Assembly: GCA_029937655.1 (NCBI GenBank)
Contig: JAPYPK010000047.1
Span: 1-11,385, forward strand
Direction: 5' to 3'
Source of the DNA: Nitrospinaceae bacterium
GTDB lineage: Bacteria; Nitrospinota; Nitrospinia; Nitrospinales; VA-1
Length of the DNA: 11,385 nucleotides
Under the pieces are notes generated by a model. That model saw nothing but the letters and a program-made list of their open reading frames with translations, was not told the origin of the DNA and ran no database searches. Position numbers and translations under genes: made by a program. Shown here one piece after another: positions 1 through 6,508 of this stretch. Each line of letters begins with the position of its first letter. The first letter of the stretch is position 1.

Positions 1-1635
1 CTTGATACTCTAGGCCAACTTCAAGAAATAAGAACTTATTACCAATTCAATTCGGTAGATCATGACCGCTACACAATCGATGGGAAATACCGTCAGACCC
101 TGCTTTCCCCTCGCGAATTAAAATCAGAGAACTTACCTAACCGCACATGGATCAACGAACACCTCACTTTTACTCACGGTTATGGGGTGTCACTCAGCCC
201 CGTCAACCAAATAACACCTCAAGGACTGCCTGTTCTTTTGATAAAGGATATTCCTCCACGTTCTAGCGTAGACCTTAAGGTTACCCAACCAGAAATCTAT
301 TTTGGTGAGCTTTCTAATGATCATGTTTTTGTTAATACGGGGACCAAAGAATTTGATTACCCGGAAGGAGAACAAAATGTATACAAAAACTATGAAGGGA
401 GTGGTGGTTTCCCAGTTGAATCCTTAATCAGAAAGGCACTTCTCGCAGCGCGCTTCAAAACTCTTAAAATTCTTTTTTCGCAGGATATTAATAACGAAAG
501 TAGAGTGCTGATGTATCGCAATATTACTGAGCGGGTTCTTAAGGTTGCTCCATTTCTCAGATTAGATAGCGACCCCTATCTAGTTATCACAGAAGGGAAA
601 ATGAAATGGCTATATGATGCCTATACCGTAAGCGATCATTTTCCTTACTCGCAAACCATTCCACGATTTGGTAATTATGTAAGAAACTCTGTCAAAGTTG
701 TAATCGATGCCTACGATGGCTCGATGGATTTTTTTATTTCTGACCCGAACGATCCTATTATCCAAACTTGGAGAAACGTTTTTCCTGAATTATTCAAAGA
801 GTTAAATGAAATGTCTGAGGATTTAAGGAAACATATTCGATATCCGTCAGATCTATTTACAATTCAGGCATTCATATATGCGACTTATCACATGAAAGCA
901 CCGCAGGTGTTTTACAACAAAGAGGACCTGTGGGAAATCCCAGAGATAGATAATAAAATGATGGAACCTTATTACACCATCATGAAACTTCCAGGAAATA
1001 AAGCAGAAGAGTATATTCTAATGTTACCTTTCACGCCAAGTGGCAAGAGCAATCTTTCGGCATGGATGGTGGCTCAAAGTGATGGAGAAAATTATGGGAA
1101 ATTGATCGCTTATACATTCCCAAAACAAAAACTGATTTATGGCCCCAATCAAATCGTAGCGCGAATCAATCAGGACGCAGAAGTCTCAAGACAAATTTCC
1201 TTATGGGATCAAAGAGGTTCAAAAGTTATTCAGGGCACCATGCTTGTTATACCGATAGAAGAATCTTTGATCTATGTCAGACCTCTGTACCTCAAAGCCG
1301 ATGCTGGAAAAATTCCGGAACTTAAACGCGTCATCGTATGCTATGAAGACACAATCGCTATGGAGCGAACACTGGAAGAAGCACTTGCCAAGATTTTCGG
1401 AGAGGATGCCCTTCAGTCCGTAGCTACTTATAAAGAAGGCATAGAAAATGAACCCGTAAAATCTCGTGAGTCAACGAGTAACATGCTTTTAAAGCAATCT
1501 GACTATAAAACTATCAAAAAAATGTTTGAAAGAGTCATGAAACGGCAGGAAGAAATGAACCAGAAACTATCATTTCACAAGAAGGACTTGGAAACTCTCG
1601 GAAAAGCTTTAGAGTCAGCGGTCACCGCAGATTAA
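1..1635 (+). CDS. UPF0182 family membrane protein, C-terminal part (5' end outside window)
   Basis: The reading frame is open from base 1 and ends at TAA 1633-1635, giving 544 visible residues. The first possible start inside the window is the GTG at 187, but the 62 codons before it continue the family sequence (for example TYYQFNSVDHDRY and NLPNRTWINEHLTFTHGYGV), so the true start lies upstream. The visible part matches the soluble C-terminal region of UPF0182 (COG1615): HGYGVSLSPVN, the LPFTPSGKSNLSAWM stretch, the YGPNQIVARINQD block and the IYVRPLYLKA segment. Full-length members have about 900 to 1000 residues, with roughly seven membrane helices in the N-terminal half; that half is missing here because of the window edge. 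The last 45 or so residues are charged and probably helical, which is usual for the family tail. The biochemical function of UPF0182 is unknown. It converges on purF across 45 nt. The family call is firm; no function should be assigned. Confidence 0.93.
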   Translation, partial: LDTLGQLQEIRTYYQFNSVDHDRYTIDGKYRQTLLSPRELKSENLPNRTWINEHLTFTHGYGVSLSPVNQITPQGLPVLLIKDIPPRSSVDLKVTQPEIYFGELSNDHVFVNTGTKEFDYPEGEQNVYKNYEGSGGFPVESLIRKALLAARFKTLKILFSQDINNESRVLMYRNITERVLKVAPFLRLDSDPYLVITEGKMKWLYDAYTVSDHFPYSQTIPRFGNYVRNSVKVVIDAYDGSMDFFISDPNDPIIQTWRNVFPELFKELNEMSEDLRKHIRYPSDLFTIQAFIYATYHMKAPQVFYNKEDLWEIPEIDNKMMEPYYTIMKLPGNKAEEYILMLPFTPSGKSNLSAWMVAQSDGENYGKLIAYTFPKQKLIYGPNQIVARINQDAEVSRQISLWDQRGSKVIQGTMLVIPIEESLIYVRPLYLKADAGKIPELKRVIVCYEDTIAMERTLEEALAKIFGEDALQSVATYKEGIENEPVKSRESTSNMLLKQSDYKTIKKMFERVMKRQEEMNQKLSFHKKDLETLGKALESAVTAD

Positions 1636-1680
1636 ACTATCAGCTATTTTAAACGTAACTACTATTTGAAATTTAAGATC

Positions 1681-3078
1681 CTAGAATAGACCTAATTGTT
1701 TAGTACTTCCATCTGAGCCTGTCACATCAACAGGATAGCGACCATCAAAACAGGCAGCGCAAAAATCATTTTTTTGCTCACCAAAGATCTCAAGCATCTT
1801 TTCTAACGTTATGTAATGTAGCGAATCGGCGCCGAGATATTCACAAGTTTGATCAATGTCCATATTAGAAGCAATTAGCTCTTCTTTGTTGGGTGTGTCG
1901 ATTCCATAAAAGCATGAGTGTGTGGTAGGTGGCGAACTTATTCGAACATGGACTTCCTTGGCACCTACCTCGCGCAGCATCCTAACGATTTTTTTACTCG
2001 TTGTTCCTCGTACAATAGAATCATCGATAATAATTACTCGTTTTCCCTCTATAACAGGTTTCACAGCATTCAATTTAATTTTTACGCCAAAATTACGAAT
2101 CTGAGATTGAGGTTCAATAAAAGTTCGCCCTACGTAATGGTTACGGATCAATCCCATTTGAAAGGGAATTTCAGACTCTTCAGAATAACCCATAGCAGAA
2201 ATCACCCCCGAATCGGGAACAGGAACCACCACATCTGCTTCCACCGGCTTCTCCTTTGCTAAAGCTTTACCCATAAGCTTACGCACAGAGTAAACCGACC
2301 TACCAAATAAATAACTGTCTGGTCTTGAAAAATATATATGTTCAAAAACACATTGTTTGGTGGCAGTTTTTGGGAAGGGGTAAAACGATTTCATTCCGAA
2401 TTGATTAATGAGAATTAATTCGCCTGGTTCAATCTCACGAATAAACTCTGCCTCCACAAGATCCATCACACAAGATTCAGAGGCCACGATATAAGCGCCG
2501 TCAAGCTTCCCTAAACACAATGGCCGAAATCCCTGCGGATCACGTACAGCGATTAGTTCATTCTCGCTCATCAGTACGATTGAATAAGCACCTTTAACTT
2601 GTGAGAGTGCTGCCACCGCACGATCAACAAATGAATTACGTCGCGATTGTGCCATCAAATGAACAATCACTTCGCTATCATTAGTGGACTGAAAAATTGC
2701 TCCTGCGGTCCCTAATTCCTCCCGAATTTCTGGGGCATTAACCAAGTTCCCATTGTGTGCCATTGCCATAGTTCCACTCGCATATTCTATAAGGCAAGGT
2801 TGAGCATTTTTTATCCTGCTACTCCCTGTCGTTGAATATCGATTGTGTCCTATTGCGATATTACCAGGAAGTTTTTTAAGACGACTATCGCTAAAAACAT
2901 CTGCAACCAAACCCATTCCCACCTCTAGATGCATGCTCCCATTATTAGAGGCGGCAATACCTGCACTTTCTTGGCCTCGGTGTTGCAAAGCATAAAGACC
3001 CAAGTAAGCAAGGTTAGCAGCATCTAAGTGGCCGTAAATACCCACCACACCACATTCATCGTGAAACTTATCCAACAT
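1681..3078 (-). CDS. purF: Amidophosphoribosyltransferase (glutamine PRPP amidotransferase)
   Basis: This enzyme makes 5-phosphoribosylamine from PRPP and glutamine, the committed step of de novo purine synthesis, in the cytoplasm. At 465 aa it is close to the Bacillus-type enzyme (about 476). An eight-residue propeptide (MLDKFHDE) precedes Cys9, the expected N-terminal nucleophile after self-cleavage. The Ntn glutaminase domain (about 9-235) carries LQHRGQESAG (31-40), GHNRYST (77-83) and AHNGN (107-111). The phosphoribosyltransferase domain has the PRPP loop VIIIDDSIVRGTT (348-360). Cys243, Cys389, Cys440 and Cys443 correspond to the four [4Fe-4S] ligands of the B. subtilis enzyme, so this is the iron-sulfur class, where the cluster is linked to oxygen-sensitive stability. 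The ATG at 3078 overlaps the purL stop by 11 nt, and a GGAG at 3091-3094 lies 12 nt upstream, rather far, so coupling to purL translation is likely. It is the last gene of the operon. Purine-nucleotide feedback inhibition is known for the family. Confidence 0.98.
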   Translation of the reverse strand: MLDKFHDECGVVGIYGHLDAANLAYLGLYALQHRGQESAGIAASNNGSMHLEVGMGLVADVFSDSRLKKLPGNIAIGHNRYSTTGSSRIKNAQPCLIEYASGTMAMAHNGNLVNAPEIREELGTAGAIFQSTNDSEVIVHLMAQSRRNSFVDRAVAALSQVKGAYSIVLMSENELIAVRDPQGFRPLCLGKLDGAYIVASESCVMDLVEAEFIREIEPGELILINQFGMKSFYPFPKTATKQCVFEHIYFSRPDSYLFGRSVYSVRKLMGKALAKEKPVEADVVVPVPDSGVISAMGYSEESEIPFQMGLIRNHYVGRTFIEPQSQIRNFGVKIKLNAVKPVIEGKRVIIIDDSIVRGTTSKKIVRMLREVGAKEVHVRISSPPTTHSCFYGIDTPNKEELIASNMDIDQTCEYLGADSLHYITLEKMLEIFGEQKNDFCAACFDGRYPVDVTGSDGSTKQLGLF

Positions 3079-5299
3079 ATGTTTCTAAGGCTCCAAACCA
3101 AAGTTCTTTTAAATGCGAAACTTCTTCACGAATAAACTCTTTCCCATTAATGTCCACAATCAGAGAGTCGCCTCCCACCTTTCCTATGATTGCAAAAGGC
3201 ACCTCCATAGCCTTTGCTTTTGCCTCTACCACCAGCCTGTTCTTTGCTGAAAAAGAAATCAGAATGCGCGATTGAGACTCACCAAAAAGAAAGGCGTCAT
3301 TTCTAACCGTAGAGTCAATATCAAGAGTCGCTCCCTTTGCAGCTAGAGGGTGGCTCATACACGATTCGGCTAATGCTACTGCCAAACCACCTTCCGAGCA
3401 GTCGTGCGCTGAAGCTAAAATTTTCTCTCGAATCAATTCCAAACATAATTTATTGACAGATTGGGCCAAGCGAAGATCCAAATGTGGCGGCTTCCCCTCC
3501 ACGCGGTCACACATAATTTTCAAGTATTCACTCCCACCAAACTCCTCCATAGTAAGACCGATAAGAGCGACGAGGTCTCCATCTTCCTTAAACCACTGAG
3601 TAGTATGAAAAGAGCGGTCTTCCAGTAACCCAACCACGGCTACAGTAGGTGTAGGGTAAATTGCTTCTCCCGAAGTCTCATTATAAAGACTAACATTCCC
3701 ACTAACTACTGGAATATCAAAAAACTTACAAGCTTCCCCCATACCCGAAACAGCTTGTTCAAACTGCCACATAATTTCTGGGTTTTCCGGGTTCCCAAAA
3801 TTAAGACAATTTGTCAACCCGATCGGGTCACCGCCAGAACACGCGATATTACGAACGCACTCTGCCACTGCTATTTGCGCTCCTTGAAATGGATCTAGGT
3901 AACAATACCTACTATTGCAATCAACCGACAACGCCAAGGCTTTTTGCGATCCTTTTACTCTAAGTACAGCAGCGTCAGAACCCGGCAAACCTAACGTATT
4001 TAGTCTAACCATATGATCATATTGCTCATAAACCCAGTGCTTACTTGCTATGTTCGGCGATGAGAGAAGCTTCTTTAAAATTTCTTCACCGCGCTCTGGC
4101 TCTGGAATGAACCCGAGATTAACGTGGTCAACTTCTTTGAGATATTCAGGTTTTTTAGTTGGGCGTTTTAGATCCAACGCCCCATCAACAACTAGTTCAA
4201 CAGGTAAATTAACCACTGGATTTCCATTATCAAAAATACGAACCATTGGTGTATCTGTTACTTCTCCAACGACCGCCGCGTCAAGATCCCACTTGTCAAA
4301 CAGAGCCAAAGCATTCTGTTCCATCCCTTTGCTAACAACCACAAGCATTCGCTCTTGCGATTCTGATAACAGAGTTTCGTAGGGAGTCATGCCTACCTCC
4401 CGCATAGGCACTTTCGAGAGTTCAAGGTCAATGCCGGTACCGGCACGACCTGCCATTTCAAAAGTAGAGCATGTAAGCCCTGCTGCTCCCATATCTTGGA
4501 TCCCCACGACCCAGTCTTCCTTCATAAGCTCAAGGCAAGCTTCGATTAAAAGTTTTTCTGCAAACGGGTCACCTACTTGAACCGTAGGCCTTTTTTCTTC
4601 AGAGGATTCATCAAACTCTGAAGAGGCCATACTTGCACCATGAATACCATCGCGCCCCGTCTTAGAACCAAAGTAAATAACCGGGTTACCAACTCCAGAA
4701 GCATTGCCCAAAAAAATCTTATCCGACTGAATCAACCCAAGGCAAAAAACATTAACCAGAATATTCCCATTGTAACAAGGGTCAAAATAAATTTCTCCAC
4801 CAACAGTAGGAACCCCAGTGCAATTCCCATAATTAGAAATCCCGTCAATAACTCCGTTGACTAAAAACCGGGTACGGGAATGATCGGAAGCTCCGAATCG
4901 TAGGGAATTCATTAACGCAATGGGACGGGCTCCCATAGTAAAAATATCACGTAAAATTCCCCCTACCCCTGTGGCAGCTCCTTGACGGGGTTCAATAAAA
5001 GAAGGGTGGTTATGGCTTTCTATCTTAAATACCGCTGCAACCCCATCACCGATATCAACTACCCCTGCGTTTTCTCCTGGCCCCTGCAGCACACGTGGAC
5101 CAGTGGTTGGGAGTTTCTTTAGATAATAACGCGAGCTTTTATAGCTGCAGTGTTCACTCCACATTACAGAAAATATCCCCAACTCAGTAAAATTAAGTTC
5201 TCGGCCAAGAAGGTCCTCAATACGATTAAATTCCTCAAGAGTCAGGCCATGCTGACGCACTATATCTGGAGTAATGGTAAGAGAGTTGCTATTGTTCAC
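3068..5299 (-). CDS. purL: Phosphoribosylformylglycinamidine synthase subunit PurL (FGAM synthase II, small form)
   Basis: PurL is the ATP-dependent synthetase subunit that converts FGAR to FGAM with ammonia from PurQ. At 743 aa it is the small type (about 740 aa in B. subtilis), lacking the fused glutaminase and N-terminal domain of the roughly 1300-aa proteobacterial PurL; separate purQ and purS genes agree with this. Motifs: MWSEHCSYKS (46-55) with the conserved His50, KIESHNHPS (92-100), GVGGILRD (111-118), QDMGAAGLTCSTFEMAG (268-284), VSGNVSLYNET (532-542), HDCSEGGLAVALAE (632-645) and FGESQSR (672-678). Both AIRS-type ATP-binding halves are present and intact. The start codon is GTG at 5299-5297, overlapping the TGA of purQ as GTGA, with GGAG seven nt upstream. 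This is typical of translational coupling and equal subunit output. The 3' end overlaps the purF start by 11 nt. Nothing looks truncated. Confidence 0.98.
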   Translation of the reverse strand: MNNSNSLTITPDIVRQHGLTLEEFNRIEDLLGRELNFTELGIFSVMWSEHCSYKSSRYYLKKLPTTGPRVLQGPGENAGVVDIGDGVAAVFKIESHNHPSFIEPRQGAATGVGGILRDIFTMGARPIALMNSLRFGASDHSRTRFLVNGVIDGISNYGNCTGVPTVGGEIYFDPCYNGNILVNVFCLGLIQSDKIFLGNASGVGNPVIYFGSKTGRDGIHGASMASSEFDESSEEKRPTVQVGDPFAEKLLIEACLELMKEDWVVGIQDMGAAGLTCSTFEMAGRAGTGIDLELSKVPMREVGMTPYETLLSESQERMLVVVSKGMEQNALALFDKWDLDAAVVGEVTDTPMVRIFDNGNPVVNLPVELVVDGALDLKRPTKKPEYLKEVDHVNLGFIPEPERGEEILKKLLSSPNIASKHWVYEQYDHMVRLNTLGLPGSDAAVLRVKGSQKALALSVDCNSRYCYLDPFQGAQIAVAECVRNIACSGGDPIGLTNCLNFGNPENPEIMWQFEQAVSGMGEACKFFDIPVVSGNVSLYNETSGEAIYPTPTVAVVGLLEDRSFHTTQWFKEDGDLVALIGLTMEEFGGSEYLKIMCDRVEGKPPHLDLRLAQSVNKLCLELIREKILASAHDCSEGGLAVALAESCMSHPLAAKGATLDIDSTVRNDAFLFGESQSRILISFSAKNRLVVEAKAKAMEVPFAIIGKVGGDSLIVDINGKEFIREEVSHLKELWFGALETYVG

Positions 5300-6003
5300 A
5301 GCGAAACTCCATCTTGCAGCGAGTAGATTATAGATTTAAAAATGAGCTGCCCATCAAGGTTGGGCCAAGCTGGATCAGCGCAACGTTCAGGGTGTGGCAT
5401 TAAACCCATGACATTCTTATTTTTATTTACTATGCCTGCAATATTGTCAACCGAACCATTCGGATTATATTGATCTGTCACCTCTCCGCCGGGACCACTA
5501 TAACGAAACACAATCTGCTGGTTATCTACTAGTTGGTCTAATCCGTCAGAATCGATGAAATAACTTCCTTGGTGATGAGCTATAGGAATTTCTAAAACTG
5601 GCTTTTCCACGCATTCACAACTGAATGGAGTGGAGACGCTCTCCACTCGAATAGATACTGTCTTACAAACAAACTTCTGCGTATGATTTTGAATAAGAGC
5701 ACCCGGAAGAAGCCCCGACTCAACAAGAACTTGAAAGCCATTACAAATCCCAAGGACCATTCTTCCAGAATTAGCAAATCGTACCACTTCTTTCATGACG
5801 CTCGAAAATTGAGCGATGGCCCCTGCTCGCAGATAATCGCCATACGAATAGCCTCCAGGTAACACGATGAGGTCAAATCGTGAAAGGTCTACATCACCTT
5901 TGTGCCATATCCATTCAGTATCTAACTTGAAAACGTGCTTAAGGATATGAAAACAATCGTGATCGCAATTGGAACCAGGGAAAACGACTACGCCACACTT
6001 CAT
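5296..6003 (-). CDS. purQ: Phosphoribosylformylglycinamidine synthase subunit PurQ (glutaminase)
   Basis: PurQ is the class I glutamine amidotransferase subunit of FGAM synthase; it hydrolyses glutamine and channels ammonia to PurL. The 235-aa length is normal (about 225-235). Visible motifs are VVVFPGSNCDHDC (5-17), LPGGYSYGDYLRAGAIA (48-64), the nucleophile elbow GICNGFQVL with Cys87 (85-93), AHHQGSYF (142-149) and MPHPERC (202-208), which supplies His204 and Glu206 of the triad. The start ATG gives the standard family N-terminus. The ribosome-binding site is weak: only an AAAGAT-like stretch just upstream. The gene lies 68 nt after purS, and its TGA overlaps the GTG of purL by 4 nt. It is intact, with no unusual residue at the active site. 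Confidence 0.98.
   Translation of the reverse strand: MKCGVVVFPGSNCDHDCFHILKHVFKLDTEWIWHKGDVDLSRFDLIVLPGGYSYGDYLRAGAIAQFSSVMKEVVRFANSGRMVLGICNGFQVLVESGLLPGALIQNHTQKFVCKTVSIRVESVSTPFSCECVEKPVLEIPIAHHQGSYFIDSDGLDQLVDNQQIVFRYSGPGGEVTDQYNPNGSVDNIAGIVNKNKNVMGLMPHPERCADPAWPNLDGQLIFKSIIYSLQDGVSL
5307..5310 (-). promoter_or_regulatory. Shine-Dalgarno of purL, supporting the GTG start
   Basis: GGAG on the minus strand is followed by seven bases and then GTG at 5299. The site lies inside the purQ coding sequence. It supports the overlapping GTG as the true purL start; the next in-frame ATG would remove conserved N-terminal sequence. Confidence 0.75.
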
Positions 6004-6012
6004 AATTTAATC

Positions 6013-6038
6013 TTTAGGAAAAAGTAAAGGCACCTAAA
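6013..6038 (-). other. Small inverted repeat in the purS-purQ gap
   Basis: In the 68-nt gap, TTTAGG and CCTAAA form a 6-bp stem with a 14-nt loop. The bases at 6016-6020 (AGGAA on the plus strand) can instead pair with TTCCT at 6049-6053, so the two stems exclude each other. There is no T-run directly after the stem on the minus strand, so it does not look like an intrinsic terminator. It may be a weak RNA structure modulating purQ, or chance in AT-rich DNA. Confidence 0.25.
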
Positions 6039-6071
6039 TAAAGTTTGCTTCCTGAAACATACAAAAAATAA

Positions 6072-6320
6072 TCACTTCGCTGTTTCTAAAGTGAATCGGT
6101 AGGATTCGATAACTGTGTTGGCAAAGAGCTTTTCACACATCTCTGTGACTCTATTTTCTGCTTCTTCTCTAGAAACCCCATCCATCTTCAATTCCAAGTA
6201 TTTTCCCATTTGGATCTCAGACACCTCATTATACCCAAGATCTATTAAGGTGTGATGCACAGCTTTGCCCTGAGGGTCTAAAACACCATCTTTGAATGTG
6301 ATATGAATTTTAGCTATCAT
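6072..6320 (-). CDS. purS: Phosphoribosylformylglycinamidine synthase subunit PurS
   Basis: PurS is the small structural subunit of the three-part FGAM synthase; a PurS dimer bridges PurQ and PurL and helps form the ammonia route. The 82-aa length matches the family (about 80-85). The N-terminus MIAKIHITFKDGVLDPQGKA is the PurS signature region (KxGVLDPQGxA), followed by the conserved L-GY-EV segment (about 27-34), GKYLEL (39-44) and a C-terminal NTVIESYRF strand (68-76). It is the first gene of the purSQLF operon. No usable Shine-Dalgarno is seen before the ATG; instead a promoter lies so close upstream (see 6332-6360) that the message may be nearly leaderless. The ATG is supported because it gives the usual family N-terminus with no extra residues. 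Confidence 0.96.
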   Translation of the reverse strand: MIAKIHITFKDGVLDPQGKAVHHTLIDLGYNEVSEIQMGKYLELKMDGVSREEAENRVTEMCEKLFANTVIESYRFTLETAK

Positions 6321-6331
6321 TTTTGGGTGAG

Positions 6332-6360
6332 ATTATCACAAAACTCGACCCTTTTCACAA
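6332..6360 (-). promoter_or_regulatory. Predicted sigma70-type promoter of purSQLF
   Basis: On the minus strand, TTGTGA (6360-6355, -35) is followed by a 17-nt spacer and GATAAT (6337-6332, -10), with an extended TG one base before the -10. The -10 ends 11 nt before the purS ATG, so a start 6-8 nt downstream would leave a leader of only about 3-5 nt. No PurR operator of the E. coli or Bacillus type and no purine riboswitch was seen between this promoter and the gene. Confidence 0.6.
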
Positions 6361-6441
6361 TGCTTTTAAAAAAATAATGCCTATAAAAACCGTAAAACCC
6401 ATCTTGAACAACTGATAATTTGATATACGGAGTGAATTTTC

Positions 6442-6470
6442 TTGAATCCAACCTTAGCAACCGCTATATT
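6442..6470 (+). promoter_or_regulatory. Predicted sigma70-type promoter of the aldolase/dehydrogenase gene
   Basis: TTGAAT (6442-6447) and TATATT (6465-6470) are separated by exactly 17 nt. A start near 6477 would give a leader of about 32 nt before the ATG at 6509, with a weak GGGA Shine-Dalgarno at 6498-6501. The promoter faces away from the purS promoter. The roughly 80 nt between the two is AT-rich, and I see no convincing operator palindrome in it. Confidence 0.55.
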
Positions 6471-6508
6471 TTTCATTTTGGTTTTAAAATTTACGCTGGG
6501 AAAAACGT

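Noticed and set aside
187..189. GTG at 187 as the start of the UPF0182 gene
   Set aside because: The frame is open to base 1 and the 62 upstream codons encode family-conserved sequence, so the gene is cut by the window edge and does not start here.
1918..2262. A 114-codon open frame on the plus strand, antisense to purF
   Set aside because: The opposite strand encodes conserved PurF, including the PRPP loop. The antisense product has no family character.
4050..4382. A 110-codon open frame on the plus strand, antisense to purL
   Set aside because: It lies entirely inside the intact purL gene, has no recognisable protein features and no ribosome-binding site of note; its composition is that expected from the complement of purL.
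5592..5777. A 61-codon frame overlapping purQ on the same strand
   Set aside because: It is out of frame within the purQ coding region, which carries the catalytic cysteine motif, so it is a shadow.
6034..6060. Eight-codon ATG-to-TAG mini-frame between purS and purQ (minus strand)
   Set aside because: No Shine-Dalgarno before it and no regulatory codon pattern such as a run of one amino acid. Noted only as part of the gap structure.
6321..6508. A purine riboswitch or PurR operator in the divergent promoter region
   Set aside because: The purS leader is too short for a riboswitch, no aptamer-like paired regions were seen, and no E. coli-type or Bacillus-type Pur box could be recognised.
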